Assembly (NCBI GenBank): GCA_900320285.1
Contig: ONRQ01000002.1
Coordinates: 62,001-126,000 of the forward strand
Direction of reading: 5' to 3'
Source of the DNA: an uncultured Eubacteriales bacterium
GTDB lineage: Bacteria > Bacillota > Clostridia > Peptostreptococcales > Anaerovoracaceae
DNA: 64,000 bases
Part shown: positions 17,241-26,415 of the stretch, piece by piece
How positions within the stretch are numbered: the stretch's first letter is position 1
Layout: the number at the start of each line of letters is the position of its first letter
Program-made: the position numbers and the translations under genes
The notes under the pieces: generated by a model
The model's database searches: none
What the model was told of the DNA's origin: nothing
Seen by the model: the letters and a program-made list of their open reading frames with translations, nothing else

Positions 17241-18260
17241 ATGAAGATCTTGATAGACGGAATGGGCGGCGATTACGCACCGGAAGAAATTGTAAAGGGA
17301 GCGATCAGAGCTGCTTCAGAAATCAGCGAGACAGTTGTTATCATCGGACCTGAAGATGTCATTAATGAGCAGCTGAGTGCCAACAGATGGAGAGGCGACA
17401 ATATTGAAGTCGTAGATGCAACTGAAGTCATAACGAATGAAGAGCATCCGGCAATGGCTGTCAGAAAGAAAAAGGATTCCACCATTGTAAAGGGCATGAA
17501 CATGCTGAAGACAGGTGAGGCGGATATCTTCATCTCGGGCGGAAGCACGGGAGCTCTTCTTGCAGGAGGACTTGTCGTGCTCGGACGAATAAAGGGCATA
17601 AAGAGGCCGGCTATAGCCGCGTGGTTCCCGCGCGCAGGCAAAGAGGGCGTCACATTGCTCCTCGACTGCGGCGCCAGTGTAGAAGCAAAGCCTGAGTACA
17701 TCTATCAGTATGGAATAATGGGAAGCATTTTTGTAAAGGGAATCACCGGAAACGAGAATCCTGTTGTAAGGATGCTGAACGTAGGTGCGGAAGAAGGCAA
17801 AGGAGACGATCTTCACAAGACTGCTTTCGATATGCTTAAGGAAAGCAATCTCAATTTCCAGGGAAACATTGAAGCGCGTGATGTGATCTTCGGAGAGACA
17901 GATGTAGTAGTTACTGATGGATTCAGCGGCAATATTTATCTCAAGAGCAGTGAGGGCATGAGCCTTGCTATCATGAGGGAATTCAAGCGCAAACTCACTG
18001 AAGGCTTTGTTGCGAAAGCAGGAGCGATGCTCGCATACAGCAAGATAAAAGAAATCAAAGAAGTCTTTGATTATTCTGACGCAGGCGGCGCACCTATACT
18101 CGGACTCAAGGGCGCGGTGCTCAAGATCCATGGAAATTCAAAGGCTACAGAAGTTTATTATGCTATCCACAGGGCGGTTGACTACGTGGACAACAATATC
18201 ACGGGAATGATCGCCGAGGCGATCGGAAACAGCGAAGAATTCGCTGATAAAGGAGAATGA
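17241..18260 (+). CDS. plsX: Phosphate acyltransferase PlsX
   Basis: Makes acyl-phosphate from acyl-ACP, feeding PlsY in phosphatidate synthesis; peripheral membrane enzyme. The 339 residues start MKILIDGMGGDYAPEEIVKG and include the SGGSTGALLAGG loop near residue 100 and VVTDGFSGNIYLKSSEG near 225, all family hallmarks. A CGGAGG box precedes the ATG. The fab genes and acpP that often follow plsX are not here; rnc comes next, two bases after the stop. Its product is used by plsY, found 6.5 kb downstream. Confidence 0.97.
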   Translation: MKILIDGMGGDYAPEEIVKGAIRAASEISETVVIIGPEDVINEQLSANRWRGDNIEVVDATEVITNEEHPAMAVRKKKDSTIVKGMNMLKTGEADIFISGGSTGALLAGGLVVLGRIKGIKRPAIAAWFPRAGKEGVTLLLDCGASVEAKPEYIYQYGIMGSIFVKGITGNENPVVRMLNVGAEEGKGDDLHKTAFDMLKESNLNFQGNIEARDVIFGETDVVVTDGFSGNIYLKSSEGMSLAIMREFKRKLTEGFVAKAGAMLAYSKIKEIKEVFDYSDAGGAPILGLKGAVLKIHGNSKATEVYYAIHRAVDYVDNNITGMIAEAIGNSEEFADKGE

Positions 18261-18262
18261 TA

Positions 18263-18961
18263 ATGGCGCAGGCCGTTGATTATGAAAAACTGTATAAACT
18301 GATCGGCTACAGATTCAAAAGCGAGAAGCTGGTAAAGACAGCTCTTACTCACAGCTCTTATGCATCAGAGCATAAACTCGGATATGAGCGCAATAATGAG
18401 CGCCTTGAATTCATCGGTGACGCCTATGTTGATGCTGTAGTGGGAGCAAGGCTTTTTGAGATCATGGGGTCAGCACATGAAGGCGTTCTGTCCAGATGCA
18501 GAGCTGATGTGGTATGTGAAGACTCGCTGGCTGATACCGCTTCCGAGATGGGACTCGGAGAATTTCTCTATCTCGGGAAAGGTGAGGAAGCAAGCGGCGG
18601 AAGAAAAAAGGCGTCGATACTTGCTGACGCCTTTGAGGCACTTGTAGGTGCAATAATACTCGATGGCGGATACGACGCGGGCCGTGACACAATACTCAGG
18701 CTGCTTGATAAACGCATCACTCTGGGAGCACAGGGAAAGCTGAACAAAGACTATAAAACAAAGCTTCAGGAGAAACTCCAGGAAGCAGATCACAACGTGA
18801 AAATCGAATACCGCAAGATCGCGGAGTCCGGCCCGGATCACAATAAAACTTTCACTATCGAAGTAGAGATAAACGGAAAGACGGCAGGCAGAGGCACCGG
18901 CCAGAGTAAGGCGAAAGCTGAGCAGGCGGCAGCTGAAGACGCACTTTCGAAGGGAGTATAG
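18263..18961 (+). CDS. rnc: Ribonuclease III
   Basis: Double-strand-specific endoribonuclease for rRNA and mRNA processing. The catalytic segment NERLEFIGDAYVDAVVG (about 42-58) and the ADAFEALVGAIILDGG segment with the second acidic site are intact; a double-stranded RNA-binding domain fills the C-terminal third, ending in KAKAEQAAAEDAL. I chose ATG 18263 (232 residues) because AAGGAG lies 7 bases upstream; an ATG six bases earlier is too close to that box. The expected order rnc-smc-ftsY follows. Confidence 0.97.
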   Translation: MAQAVDYEKLYKLIGYRFKSEKLVKTALTHSSYASEHKLGYERNNERLEFIGDAYVDAVVGARLFEIMGSAHEGVLSRCRADVVCEDSLADTASEMGLGEFLYLGKGEEASGGRKKASILADAFEALVGAIILDGGYDAGRDTILRLLDKRITLGAQGKLNKDYKTKLQEKLQEADHNVKIEYRKIAESGPDHNKTFTIEVEINGKTAGRGTGQSKAKAEQAAAEDALSKGV

Positions 18962-18964
18962 CAG

Positions 18965-21900
18965 TTGTATTTTAAGAGAATAGAAATGCAGGGATTCAAG
19001 TCATTTGCTGACCCTGTAAACATAGAATTCAATGAAGGTGTGACCTGCATAATAGGTCCGAACGGAAGCGGCAAGAGCAATATTTCCGATGCCCTGAGGT
19101 GGGTACTCGGTGAGCAGAGCTCAAAGCAGCTCCGCGGTTCCAAGATGCAGGATGTCATTTTTGCCGGAACGGCGACCAGAAAGCCTAAGGGAATGGCTGA
19201 AGTAACGCTCGTTATCGACAATACAAATAACATTCTGCCTCTTGAATATAGTGAGGTAGCGGTCACAAGGCGTATGTTCCGATCCGGAGAAAGTGAATAT
19301 CTTATCAACGGAAACCAGTGCAGACTCAGAGATATCCGTGAGCTGTTCATGGATACCGGCATTGGCGTCGAGGGATACTCGATAATAGGACAGGGCAAGA
19401 TTGCCGATATAGTAAGCACCAGACCTGAAAACAGAAGGCAGATATTCGAAGAAGCCGCAGGCGTAGTACTCTATAAGAGCAGAAAGAGCGAAGCTGAAAA
19501 CAAACTTAAAGCAGCGACCGTAGATCTGGACAGGGTCAGAGACATAATTGCCGAGATCGAAGGACGTATCGGAGGCCTCAGGGAAGATTCAGAGAAAGCT
19601 ACTGAATATATCGGGCTCAGGGACAGGTATAAGACACTTGGGATCAATATAATACTTCACAACCTCGGAAACCTGGAAGTCAGCGTACGGGAGGGCAAGG
19701 AGGAGCTCGAAGCTCTCCAGGCAAAACTGGATCTCACATCTGCAAGACTGGTCGATACTGAGGAAAAGCTCGAAGTTCTCAGGGACAGCGAGACAGATCT
19801 CAACGAAGAGTTCGGAAGCACGAATGCCAGACTTCTGGAGGCAATCGATGAGCTGGCAGACATCACAAGCGGAGGAAAACTGAATAAGGAACGCCTTGCA
19901 AACATCGAAAAAGAACTCGCAAGACTCGAAGAGGAGCTGAATTCCGCAAACGAAAGGCTCGGTACTGAAAAGGGTGAACTGTCAAGGCTTGAAGAAGGCG
20001 AAAAAGCTATGAACCGCGACATGGATAAGCTCAGAGGCGAGCTTGAGGACGCGGTCATGAAGTTCAACGAAGACTCGCGCAGATCGTCTTCGATTGCCAT
20101 GCAGACAGAGGAAATAAAGAGCAGGCTGATCGATATCAATCACCGCAATGTCACCAGAAATGCCGAGATAAAGACTCTCAGCAACTATAAAACTACTCTG
20201 GAAGAGCGCAAGGAGACTCTTAAGGAAGAATTTGAGTCCAGAGACAGGACGGATACCGAAAACAGGGAGAATCTGAAGCTTATTGAGCAGAAAATAGGTG
20301 AGAATGAGACAGCTCTTAAAGCAAAAAAGGATGAACTGGACTCGGTTAACGATAAAATCATTACCGTTGCTACAAACATTGAGAAGAACATAAAGGAAGT
20401 TGACGAAATATCCGTCAGATGCAACCAGGCAATTGCCCGCCGCAGCACCATTGAAGAGATGGAAGCGAATTATGAAGGCTACAACAATGCTGTCAGATCG
20501 GTAATGAATGCAGGTCGAAAGGGTATTATCGGCACAGTTTCCGATATCATTGAAGTTCCGCGCGGTTTTGAAACAGCTGTAGAAACAGCTCTCGGGAATT
20601 CACTCCAGAATATCGTGTGTGAAGACGATGCCTCTGCTAAAGATACCATCGAATGGCTCAAGCAGACCGGCCTGGGCAGGGCAACATTCCTTCCGGTAAA
20701 GTCTGTAAGAGCAGACCGGTTAAGAGTCAGCGAAAGAGTCAGTTCTGCCGCCGGGTACATTGGTATAGCTTCCGAAATGGTGAGCTGTGATGAAAGATAC
20801 AGAGAGATAGTTGACTATCTGCTCTGCAGAGTTATTATTGCGGACGATATGGAAAGAGCCATCCGTATCTCCAAGATGGATATAGGCGGGTTCAGGATCG
20901 TTACCAGGGATGGTGAAGTAATAAACGCATTCGGTGCTATCACCGGCGGAAGGTATAAAAACAGAACGGCAAACCTTCTGGACCGCAAAAAGGAGATAAG
21001 CACACTCAAGGCAAAAATCGCTGACTACAATGCCATGACGGCCGATCTGAACACATCAAGAGAGAAACTCGATGCTGAAAGAACTCAGCTGAGAGCCGAA
21101 AGAGATGCTCTGCGTGCTGAGATCACCGATCTCGATATAGCAGGCAACGTTCTGAAAGCAGACAAAGAACACGCAGAGGCAATTGTACGTGAAGACGCGG
21201 GCGCTGCTGAGAGATTCAGATCCAGCATGGAGACCCTGGAATCGGATATAGAAAGAGCAGACAATATGATATCCGGTCACAGAAAGAGCATAGAAGAGGC
21301 TGAAAAAGAGTATGCCGAGGCTGAGGAAAAGGCTGAAGCTCTCATGAAAGAAGCCGAAGATATCAAACCGGTCATTGAGCAGGATAACGAGGCCATAGTT
21401 GCTCTTAAGGTCAGAATCGGAGAAAGCGAATCCAGAATGCTTGCCGACAACGAGATGATAGAGCGTGTAAGGGACGACGTAACGGAGCTTGAGGCAGCGG
21501 TTGAAGATAATCTTGCTCTGCAGAAAGAACTTATATCCGACAGGGACAGACTTACAGCATCCGGGGAGCAGTCCGGAGATATGGAACGTGCCCTAAGCCA
21601 GGAAAAAGCCGAGCTCGAAGAAAAGATCGCGGATATCACATCAAGACTCGAGGACGGGCGCAGCAGAAGCGAAGCTCTTATGAACTCTCAGAAAAATGAC
21701 AGAGAAGAGCTTGAGAAGATCCGCGATGAGCGATACAAGCTCGAAGTCAGGACGGCCAGAAACGAGACATTGCTCGATACACAGAAAGACAAGCTGTGGG
21801 ATGAATTTGAAGTATCCTATGCGGAGGCTCTCGACATGAGAGACGAAAACTTCGCGATAACTGCCGGAAACAAAGAGTCCAGGGAGATAAGACTCAGGCT

Positions 21901-22525
21901 CGCGGAACTCGGCGATGTTAACGTAGGAGCGATCGAAGAGTATAAGGCCGTAAGCAAGAGGTACGAATTCATGACGGCTCAGGAAGCTGATCTTACGAAG
22001 GCCATGAATGAGCTGAACGAGATAATATCCAACATGGATAAAACCATCAGGACAAAGTTCAAGGAAAACTTCGACCGTGTTGTAGTCAACTTTGAGCAGT
22101 CTTTCAAGGAGCTCTTTGGCGGAGGTTATGCTGAACTCAGACTCGAAGACGAGACAAAGCCGCTTGAATCAGGCATAGAGATCACCGCACAGCCGCCGGG
22201 TAAAAAACTAAAGAACATAAATCTTCTTTCCGGAGGAGAAAAGACCCTCACCGCAATAGCGCTTATGTTTGCGGTACTCAAGGCCAAGCCGACACCATTT
22301 GTCATTCTCGATGAGGTAGAGGCTGCTCTTGATGAAGTGAATATTGAGAGGTTTTCTGATTATCTCAAAAACTTCGAAAATATACAGTTCGCGCTCATAA
22401 CACACCAGAAAGCTACCATGGAGCATGCAGACGTGCTTTACGGCGTAACAATGCCTGAACAGGGAATCTCCCGCATGCTGTCGCTCAAGCTGGGAGACGA
22501 ATTTGATCCGGAAGGACTTGAATAA
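18965..22525 (+). CDS. smc: Chromosome segregation ATPase SMC
   Basis: Large ATPase that organises and segregates chromosomes with ScpA and ScpB. The 1186 residues show Walker A IIGPNGSGKSN (about 30), two long coiled coils (about 170-500 and 670-1000), a hinge near 510-660, the signature NLLSGGEKTLTAIA (about 1085) and Walker B FVILDEVEAALD (about 1115). The start codon is TTG: it gives the family opening MYFKRIEMQGFKSFAD and has GGGAG 8 bases upstream. Three bases separate it from rnc. Length is normal. Confidence 0.97.
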   Translation: MYFKRIEMQGFKSFADPVNIEFNEGVTCIIGPNGSGKSNISDALRWVLGEQSSKQLRGSKMQDVIFAGTATRKPKGMAEVTLVIDNTNNILPLEYSEVAVTRRMFRSGESEYLINGNQCRLRDIRELFMDTGIGVEGYSIIGQGKIADIVSTRPENRRQIFEEAAGVVLYKSRKSEAENKLKAATVDLDRVRDIIAEIEGRIGGLREDSEKATEYIGLRDRYKTLGINIILHNLGNLEVSVREGKEELEALQAKLDLTSARLVDTEEKLEVLRDSETDLNEEFGSTNARLLEAIDELADITSGGKLNKERLANIEKELARLEEELNSANERLGTEKGELSRLEEGEKAMNRDMDKLRGELEDAVMKFNEDSRRSSSIAMQTEEIKSRLIDINHRNVTRNAEIKTLSNYKTTLEERKETLKEEFESRDRTDTENRENLKLIEQKIGENETALKAKKDELDSVNDKIITVATNIEKNIKEVDEISVRCNQAIARRSTIEEMEANYEGYNNAVRSVMNAGRKGIIGTVSDIIEVPRGFETAVETALGNSLQNIVCEDDASAKDTIEWLKQTGLGRATFLPVKSVRADRLRVSERVSSAAGYIGIASEMVSCDERYREIVDYLLCRVIIADDMERAIRISKMDIGGFRIVTRDGEVINAFGAITGGRYKNRTANLLDRKKEISTLKAKIADYNAMTADLNTSREKLDAERTQLRAERDALRAEITDLDIAGNVLKADKEHAEAIVREDAGAAERFRSSMETLESDIERADNMISGHRKSIEEAEKEYAEAEEKAEALMKEAEDIKPVIEQDNEAIVALKVRIGESESRMLADNEMIERVRDDVTELEAAVEDNLALQKELISDRDRLTASGEQSGDMERALSQEKAELEEKIADITSRLEDGRSRSEALMNSQKNDREELEKIRDERYKLEVRTARNETLLDTQKDKLWDEFEVSYAEALDMRDENFAITAGNKESREIRLRLAELGDVNVGAIEEYKAVSKRYEFMTAQEADLTKAMNELNEIISNMDKTIRTKFKENFDRVVVNFEQSFKELFGGGYAELRLEDETKPLESGIEITAQPPGKKLKNINLLSGGEKTLTAIALMFAVLKAKPTPFVILDEVEAALDEVNIERFSDYLKNFENIQFALITHQKATMEHADVLYGVTMPEQGISRMLSLKLGDEFDPEGLE

Positions 22526-22543
22526 TATATAAGGAGACCAATA

Positions 22544-23443
22544 ATGGCACTATTTGAAAAGAAAACCGTATTCCGCAAATTCATCGATTCAATTACGATG
22601 GCGGTCTATGATAACCCTGAACTCGGTCCGGAGTTCCTCGATCAGCTCGAGGAGTCCCTCGTTATGGCCGATGTAGGCATAGAAACCTCAGCCAAGATAA
22701 TTGAGGAACTGAACAAGGCGATAAACTATAAGTACATCACCAGGGAAAGAGAGATAAAGAAGGAGCTTTCACGCATACTTGAGGAGCTCATGGATAAGGG
22801 AGAGCGCAACCTCATGAAAGATGAGTATCCGCTCGTTATCCTCATGATTGGCATCAACGGAGGCGGAAAGACCACTACCATAGCGAAGCTCGCCAACATG
22901 TACATACAGCAGGGAAAAACTGTAATGCTGGCTGCTGCTGACACTTTCCGTGCTGCAGCGGCAGAACAGCTCGAGCTCTGGGGACAGAGAGTAGGAGTCG
23001 AAAAAGTAATCAGGAGAGAAGAAGGCGCGGATCCGACTGCAGTCATATACGATGCTATACAGTCGGCAAAAGCCAATAATGTCGACGTGCTCATATGTGA
23101 TACGGCCGGCAGACTTCAGAACAAGACAAACCTCATGAAGGAGCTCGAAAAGATGAGCAGGGTCATTTCAAGAGAATGGCCTGAGGCAACAAGAGAGAAT
23201 CTTCTCGTAGTGGATGCTACTTCGGGGAAGAATGCCGTAAATCAGGCTGAAGAATTCAATAATATAGCTGATATTACCGGAATCGTTCTTACGAAGATGG
23301 ACGGAACAGCAAGAGGCGGCATAACAGTCACAATCACTGATGAATTTGACATGCCTATAAAGTTTATCGGCGTAGGTGAGAAGATGACTGATCTGCAGCC
23401 GTTTAATGCGCATGATTTTGTGGAGGGTATATTTGATGAGTAA
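22544..23443 (+). CDS. ftsY: Signal recognition particle receptor FtsY
   Basis: SRP-receptor GTPase that docks ribosome-SRP complexes at the membrane. The 299 residues are the NG core: N-domain helices (1-95), G1 GINGGGKTTT (about 103-112), DTFRAAA, DTAGR and TKMDGTARGG. There is no long acidic A domain, as usual for Firmicutes. An AAGGAG box precedes the start. Its last 8 bases overlap der. The ffh gene that often follows is not in this window. Confidence 0.97.
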   Translation: MALFEKKTVFRKFIDSITMAVYDNPELGPEFLDQLEESLVMADVGIETSAKIIEELNKAINYKYITREREIKKELSRILEELMDKGERNLMKDEYPLVILMIGINGGGKTTTIAKLANMYIQQGKTVMLAAADTFRAAAAEQLELWGQRVGVEKVIRREEGADPTAVIYDAIQSAKANNVDVLICDTAGRLQNKTNLMKELEKMSRVISREWPEATRENLLVVDATSGKNAVNQAEEFNNIADITGIVLTKMDGTARGGITVTITDEFDMPIKFIGVGEKMTDLQPFNAHDFVEGIFDE

Positions 23444-24761
23444 ACCCATTCTTGCAATTGTAGGAAGACCAAATGTAGGCAAATCGACATTCTTCAACCG
23501 CCTTATAGGAGAAAGACGCGCGATAGTCGAGGACGTGCCGGGAGTTACGCGTGACAGGATATACGCCGAGACAGAGTGGAACGGCAAGGAATTTGCTGTT
23601 ATCGATACGGGCGGTATCGAAGTACGCACTGATGACACCATACGCTCCCAGATGAGGGATCAGGCCGTAATGGCAATGGATATGGCGGATGTCATCTGCT
23701 TTATGGTGGACGGAAAGGAAGGTCTCACGACAGCGGACCGGGAGGTTGCGGATCTTCTGCGCCGCACGGGCAAAGAGGTCATACTTGTTGTAAACAAGGT
23801 TGACTCGCCGTCAAAGGCCTATGAGGTCGTCCTTGATTTCTATGAGCTCGGATTCGGCGAACCCGTACCTATAAGTGCTGCCAATATGACCAACATAGGC
23901 GATCTCCTTGACAGGATAGTCGAGGGTTTCCCTGATGATTCATTCGGCAGGGTCGACGAAAGTGTTCACATTGCAATAATCGGAAAACCAAATGTCGGAA
24001 AGTCATCTTTGGTAAATGCGCTTACCCGGCAGAAAAGAGTAATTGTATCGCCTATTGCAGGTACTACACGTGATACGATCGATACACCGTTCACATATAA
24101 GGACAGGGAATATACTCTGATCGACACTGCGGGACTCCGTAAAAAGAGCAAGGTGAACGATTCGATAGAGAGATTCAGCGTTGTAAGAGCCATAGCTGCT
24201 ATCGAGCGCTGCGACATATGTGTTCTCATGCTGGATGCTGTGGAAGGCCTTACGGAACAGGATAAAAAGATAGCCGGATACGCGCATGAGGCCGGCAAGG
24301 GACTGCTGATAGTCGTGAACAAATGGGATCTTATAGAGAAAGAGACCAACACAATGCGCGATTACGAGAGAAAGATCAAAGCTGAGATGCTGTTTGCTTC
24401 ATATGCTCCGGTCGTGTTTACATCCGTGATCAACAAGCAGAGGATATTCGACATAATCGAAAGATGCTCGCGCATAGCCGACGCCAGAAGCGTACGCATT
24501 ACGACAGGAAAGCTCAACAGCATCATAGAGGACGCGGTAATGATGAGGCAGCCGCCTTCAGACAAAGGCCGCAGACTCAAGATCTATTACGCGACTCAGA
24601 TCGGTACTAAACCTCCTCTGTTCTCGTTCAGTATCAATGACAGGGAACTCATGCATTTTTCGTATGCCAGATATCTGGAGAACAAAATTCGTGAAGCCTT
24701 CGATTTTGAAGGTACTTCAATCAAATTTGTCTGGAGTGAAAAGAGAGGTGAACGGAGATGA
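23436..24761 (+). CDS. der: Ribosome biogenesis GTPase Der (EngA)
   Basis: Tandem GTPase required for 50S subunit assembly. Two G domains are visible: GRPNVGKST with DTGG and NKVD in the first, GKPNVGKSS with DTAG and NKWD in the second, followed by a C-terminal KH-like domain. I chose ATG 23436 (441 residues, starting MSKPILAIVG) because GGAGGG lies 8 bases upstream and the family begins there; an in-frame ATG at 23406 would be buried in ftsY. The stop overlaps the plsY start by ATGA. Confidence 0.97.
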   Translation: MSKPILAIVGRPNVGKSTFFNRLIGERRAIVEDVPGVTRDRIYAETEWNGKEFAVIDTGGIEVRTDDTIRSQMRDQAVMAMDMADVICFMVDGKEGLTTADREVADLLRRTGKEVILVVNKVDSPSKAYEVVLDFYELGFGEPVPISAANMTNIGDLLDRIVEGFPDDSFGRVDESVHIAIIGKPNVGKSSLVNALTRQKRVIVSPIAGTTRDTIDTPFTYKDREYTLIDTAGLRKKSKVNDSIERFSVVRAIAAIERCDICVLMLDAVEGLTEQDKKIAGYAHEAGKGLLIVVNKWDLIEKETNTMRDYERKIKAEMLFASYAPVVFTSVINKQRIFDIIERCSRIADARSVRITTGKLNSIIEDAVMMRQPPSDKGRRLKIYYATQIGTKPPLFSFSINDRELMHFSYARYLENKIREAFDFEGTSIKFVWSEKRGERR

Positions 24762-25381
24762 ACGAAGCAGTAAAGCTCGTTATCATAGGAATCGCCGCTT
24801 ATGCCCTGGGAAACATCAATCCTTCGATCATTATCGGAAAACTTAAGGGCATAGACATCCGTAAGGAAGGCAGCGGAAATGCCGGCATGACCAACACTAT
24901 CAGGGTCATGGGCATAGGCGCAGGAATTACAGTTTTCGTAATTGATGTTCTTAAGGCTTTCATTGCTGTCAGGATCGGAATCAGCTTCGGCGGTAAGTAC
25001 GGAGCAATGGTGGCCTTCGCATGCGTGATACTTGGTCACTGCTTCCCTGCGGCATTCGGATTCAAGGGCGGCAAGGGTGTAGCTTCGGCTTTTGGAGCTG
25101 CACTTGCTCTCAACTGGCCAAGTGCTCTTATAGCTATTCTCGTTGCAGGGGTCCTGTTTGGGATCACCCGCAGAATGTCGGTTGCGTCTCTGGTCGCTGC
25201 ACTGTCCTATCCGGTGCTGATATGGCATTTTGCCCCGGATTACCTGTATTTTTCTATAGGAGCTGCAGCATTTCTCATGTTGATGCACATGGCCAACATA
25301 AAAAGGATCGCAAAAGGAGAAGAAAAGCCTCTCACTGTCGGAGGCAGCAATAAAACAGACGAAAAGGAGCAGACGAAATGA
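24758..25381 (+). CDS. plsY: Glycerol-3-phosphate acyltransferase PlsY
   Basis: Polytopic membrane enzyme that moves the acyl group from acyl-phosphate (made by PlsX) to glycerol-3-phosphate. The 207 residues show about five hydrophobic segments and the PlsY motifs GSGNAGMTN (about 39-47), GHCFPAAFGFKGGKG (about 93-107) and the conserved C-terminal HMANI. It starts within the der stop and its own stop overlaps gpsA. With gpsA next door, which makes glycerol-3-phosphate, the pair forms the lysophosphatidate-making step. Confidence 0.96.
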   Translation: MNEAVKLVIIGIAAYALGNINPSIIIGKLKGIDIRKEGSGNAGMTNTIRVMGIGAGITVFVIDVLKAFIAVRIGISFGGKYGAMVAFACVILGHCFPAAFGFKGGKGVASAFGAALALNWPSALIAILVAGVLFGITRRMSVASLVAALSYPVLIWHFAPDYLYFSIGAAAFLMLMHMANIKRIAKGEEKPLTVGGSNKTDEKEQTK

Positions 25382-26415
25382 AAGCAATAGACTATTATGC
25401 GGGAGTTACTATACCTGATCTTGGTGATAAAGCGCTTGACGTAGCTGTCATCGGAAGCGGTTCTTTCGGTACTGCCATGGCTCACAATGGACACAGAGTA
25501 ACATTATACGGACGCAATAAGGCTGCTCTTGATGCCATGAAAGAGACACGTATCAACAGCAGATATCTGCCGGATGCGGTTCTCAGTGATCGTCTGAACT
25601 ATACAAATGATATAGGCGAAGCAGTCAGAGGCAAAAGCATAGTGGTATTCGCTGTACCTGCTCAGACTTTCAGACAGGTATCGGCTGATGCTTCAAAGTA
25701 TCTTGAAGCCGGCACCATCGTGGTAAACCTTGCAAAGGGTATCGAAAAGAACACCCTTAAGAGAATGAGCGAGGTGGCTGAAGAAACCATACCGCAGGTC
25801 AGATACGTTGCCCTGTCGGGACCGACACACGCAGAGGAGATCGTAATGAATGCTCCTGCAGGCATTGTAGCTGCTTCTGTGGATCCTGAGGCGGCAAAGT
25901 TCGTTCAGGACGCGTTCATGTCAGAGCAGCTGCGTATATACACACAGGATGACATGGTCGGAGTGGAGATCGCAGGAGCGGTAAAGAACGTCATCGCCAT
26001 AGCTACCGGAATTTCTGATGGGATGAAACTCGGAAGCAATGCCAGGGCAGCACTCATGACTCGCTCTGTTCATGAAATAAAGAGGCTCGGCCTCAGGCTT
26101 GGGGCAAACGCAGAGACTTTCTCGGGCCTTGCGGGTATAGGTGACCTCATTGTCACATGCGCTACCGATCTTTCGCGAAACAGACGCTGCGGACTCCTGA
26201 TAGGAGATGGTCTTAAAGCTGAAGAAGCGGTAGAAAAAGTAGGATCGGTCGTTGAAGGTTACTATACGGCTGACGCGGTTTATGATCTCGCCGGAAAGCT
26301 GGGCGTTGAGATGCCGGTATGCATGGCTACCAGAGCTGTGCTGAAGGGAGAGATCGCGCCTGATAAAGCAGTAAGAATGCTGATGTCAAGAAGCAAGAAA
26401 GACGAGGTACAATGA
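25378..26415 (+). CDS. gpsA: NAD(P)-dependent glycerol-3-phosphate dehydrogenase
   Basis: Reduces dihydroxyacetone phosphate to glycerol-3-phosphate for lipid synthesis. The Rossmann loop reads AVIGSGSFGTAMA (about 23-35); the active-site regions LSGPTHAEEI and AGAVKNVIAIATGISDG (catalytic Lys) and the C-terminal RNRRCG segment are intact. Two oddities: about 20 extra residues precede the Rossmann fold, and the helix after the GxGxxG loop is about four residues short (AMA goes straight to HNGHRV where relatives have ALA-x4-x-NGHEV). AAGGAG lies 9 bases before ATG 25378. The frame is otherwise intact over 345 residues. Confidence 0.93.
   Translation: MKAIDYYAGVTIPDLGDKALDVAVIGSGSFGTAMAHNGHRVTLYGRNKAALDAMKETRINSRYLPDAVLSDRLNYTNDIGEAVRGKSIVVFAVPAQTFRQVSADASKYLEAGTIVVNLAKGIEKNTLKRMSEVAEETIPQVRYVALSGPTHAEEIVMNAPAGIVAASVDPEAAKFVQDAFMSEQLRIYTQDDMVGVEIAGAVKNVIAIATGISDGMKLGSNARAALMTRSVHEIKRLGLRLGANAETFSGLAGIGDLIVTCATDLSRNRRCGLLIGDGLKAEEAVEKVGSVVEGYYTADAVYDLAGKLGVEMPVCMATRAVLKGEIAPDKAVRMLMSRSKKDEVQ

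Noticed and set aside
23406..23435. Upstream ATG for der, 30 bases earlier
   Set aside because: Adds residues not found in the family, lies within ftsY, and the ribosome site fits ATG 23436.
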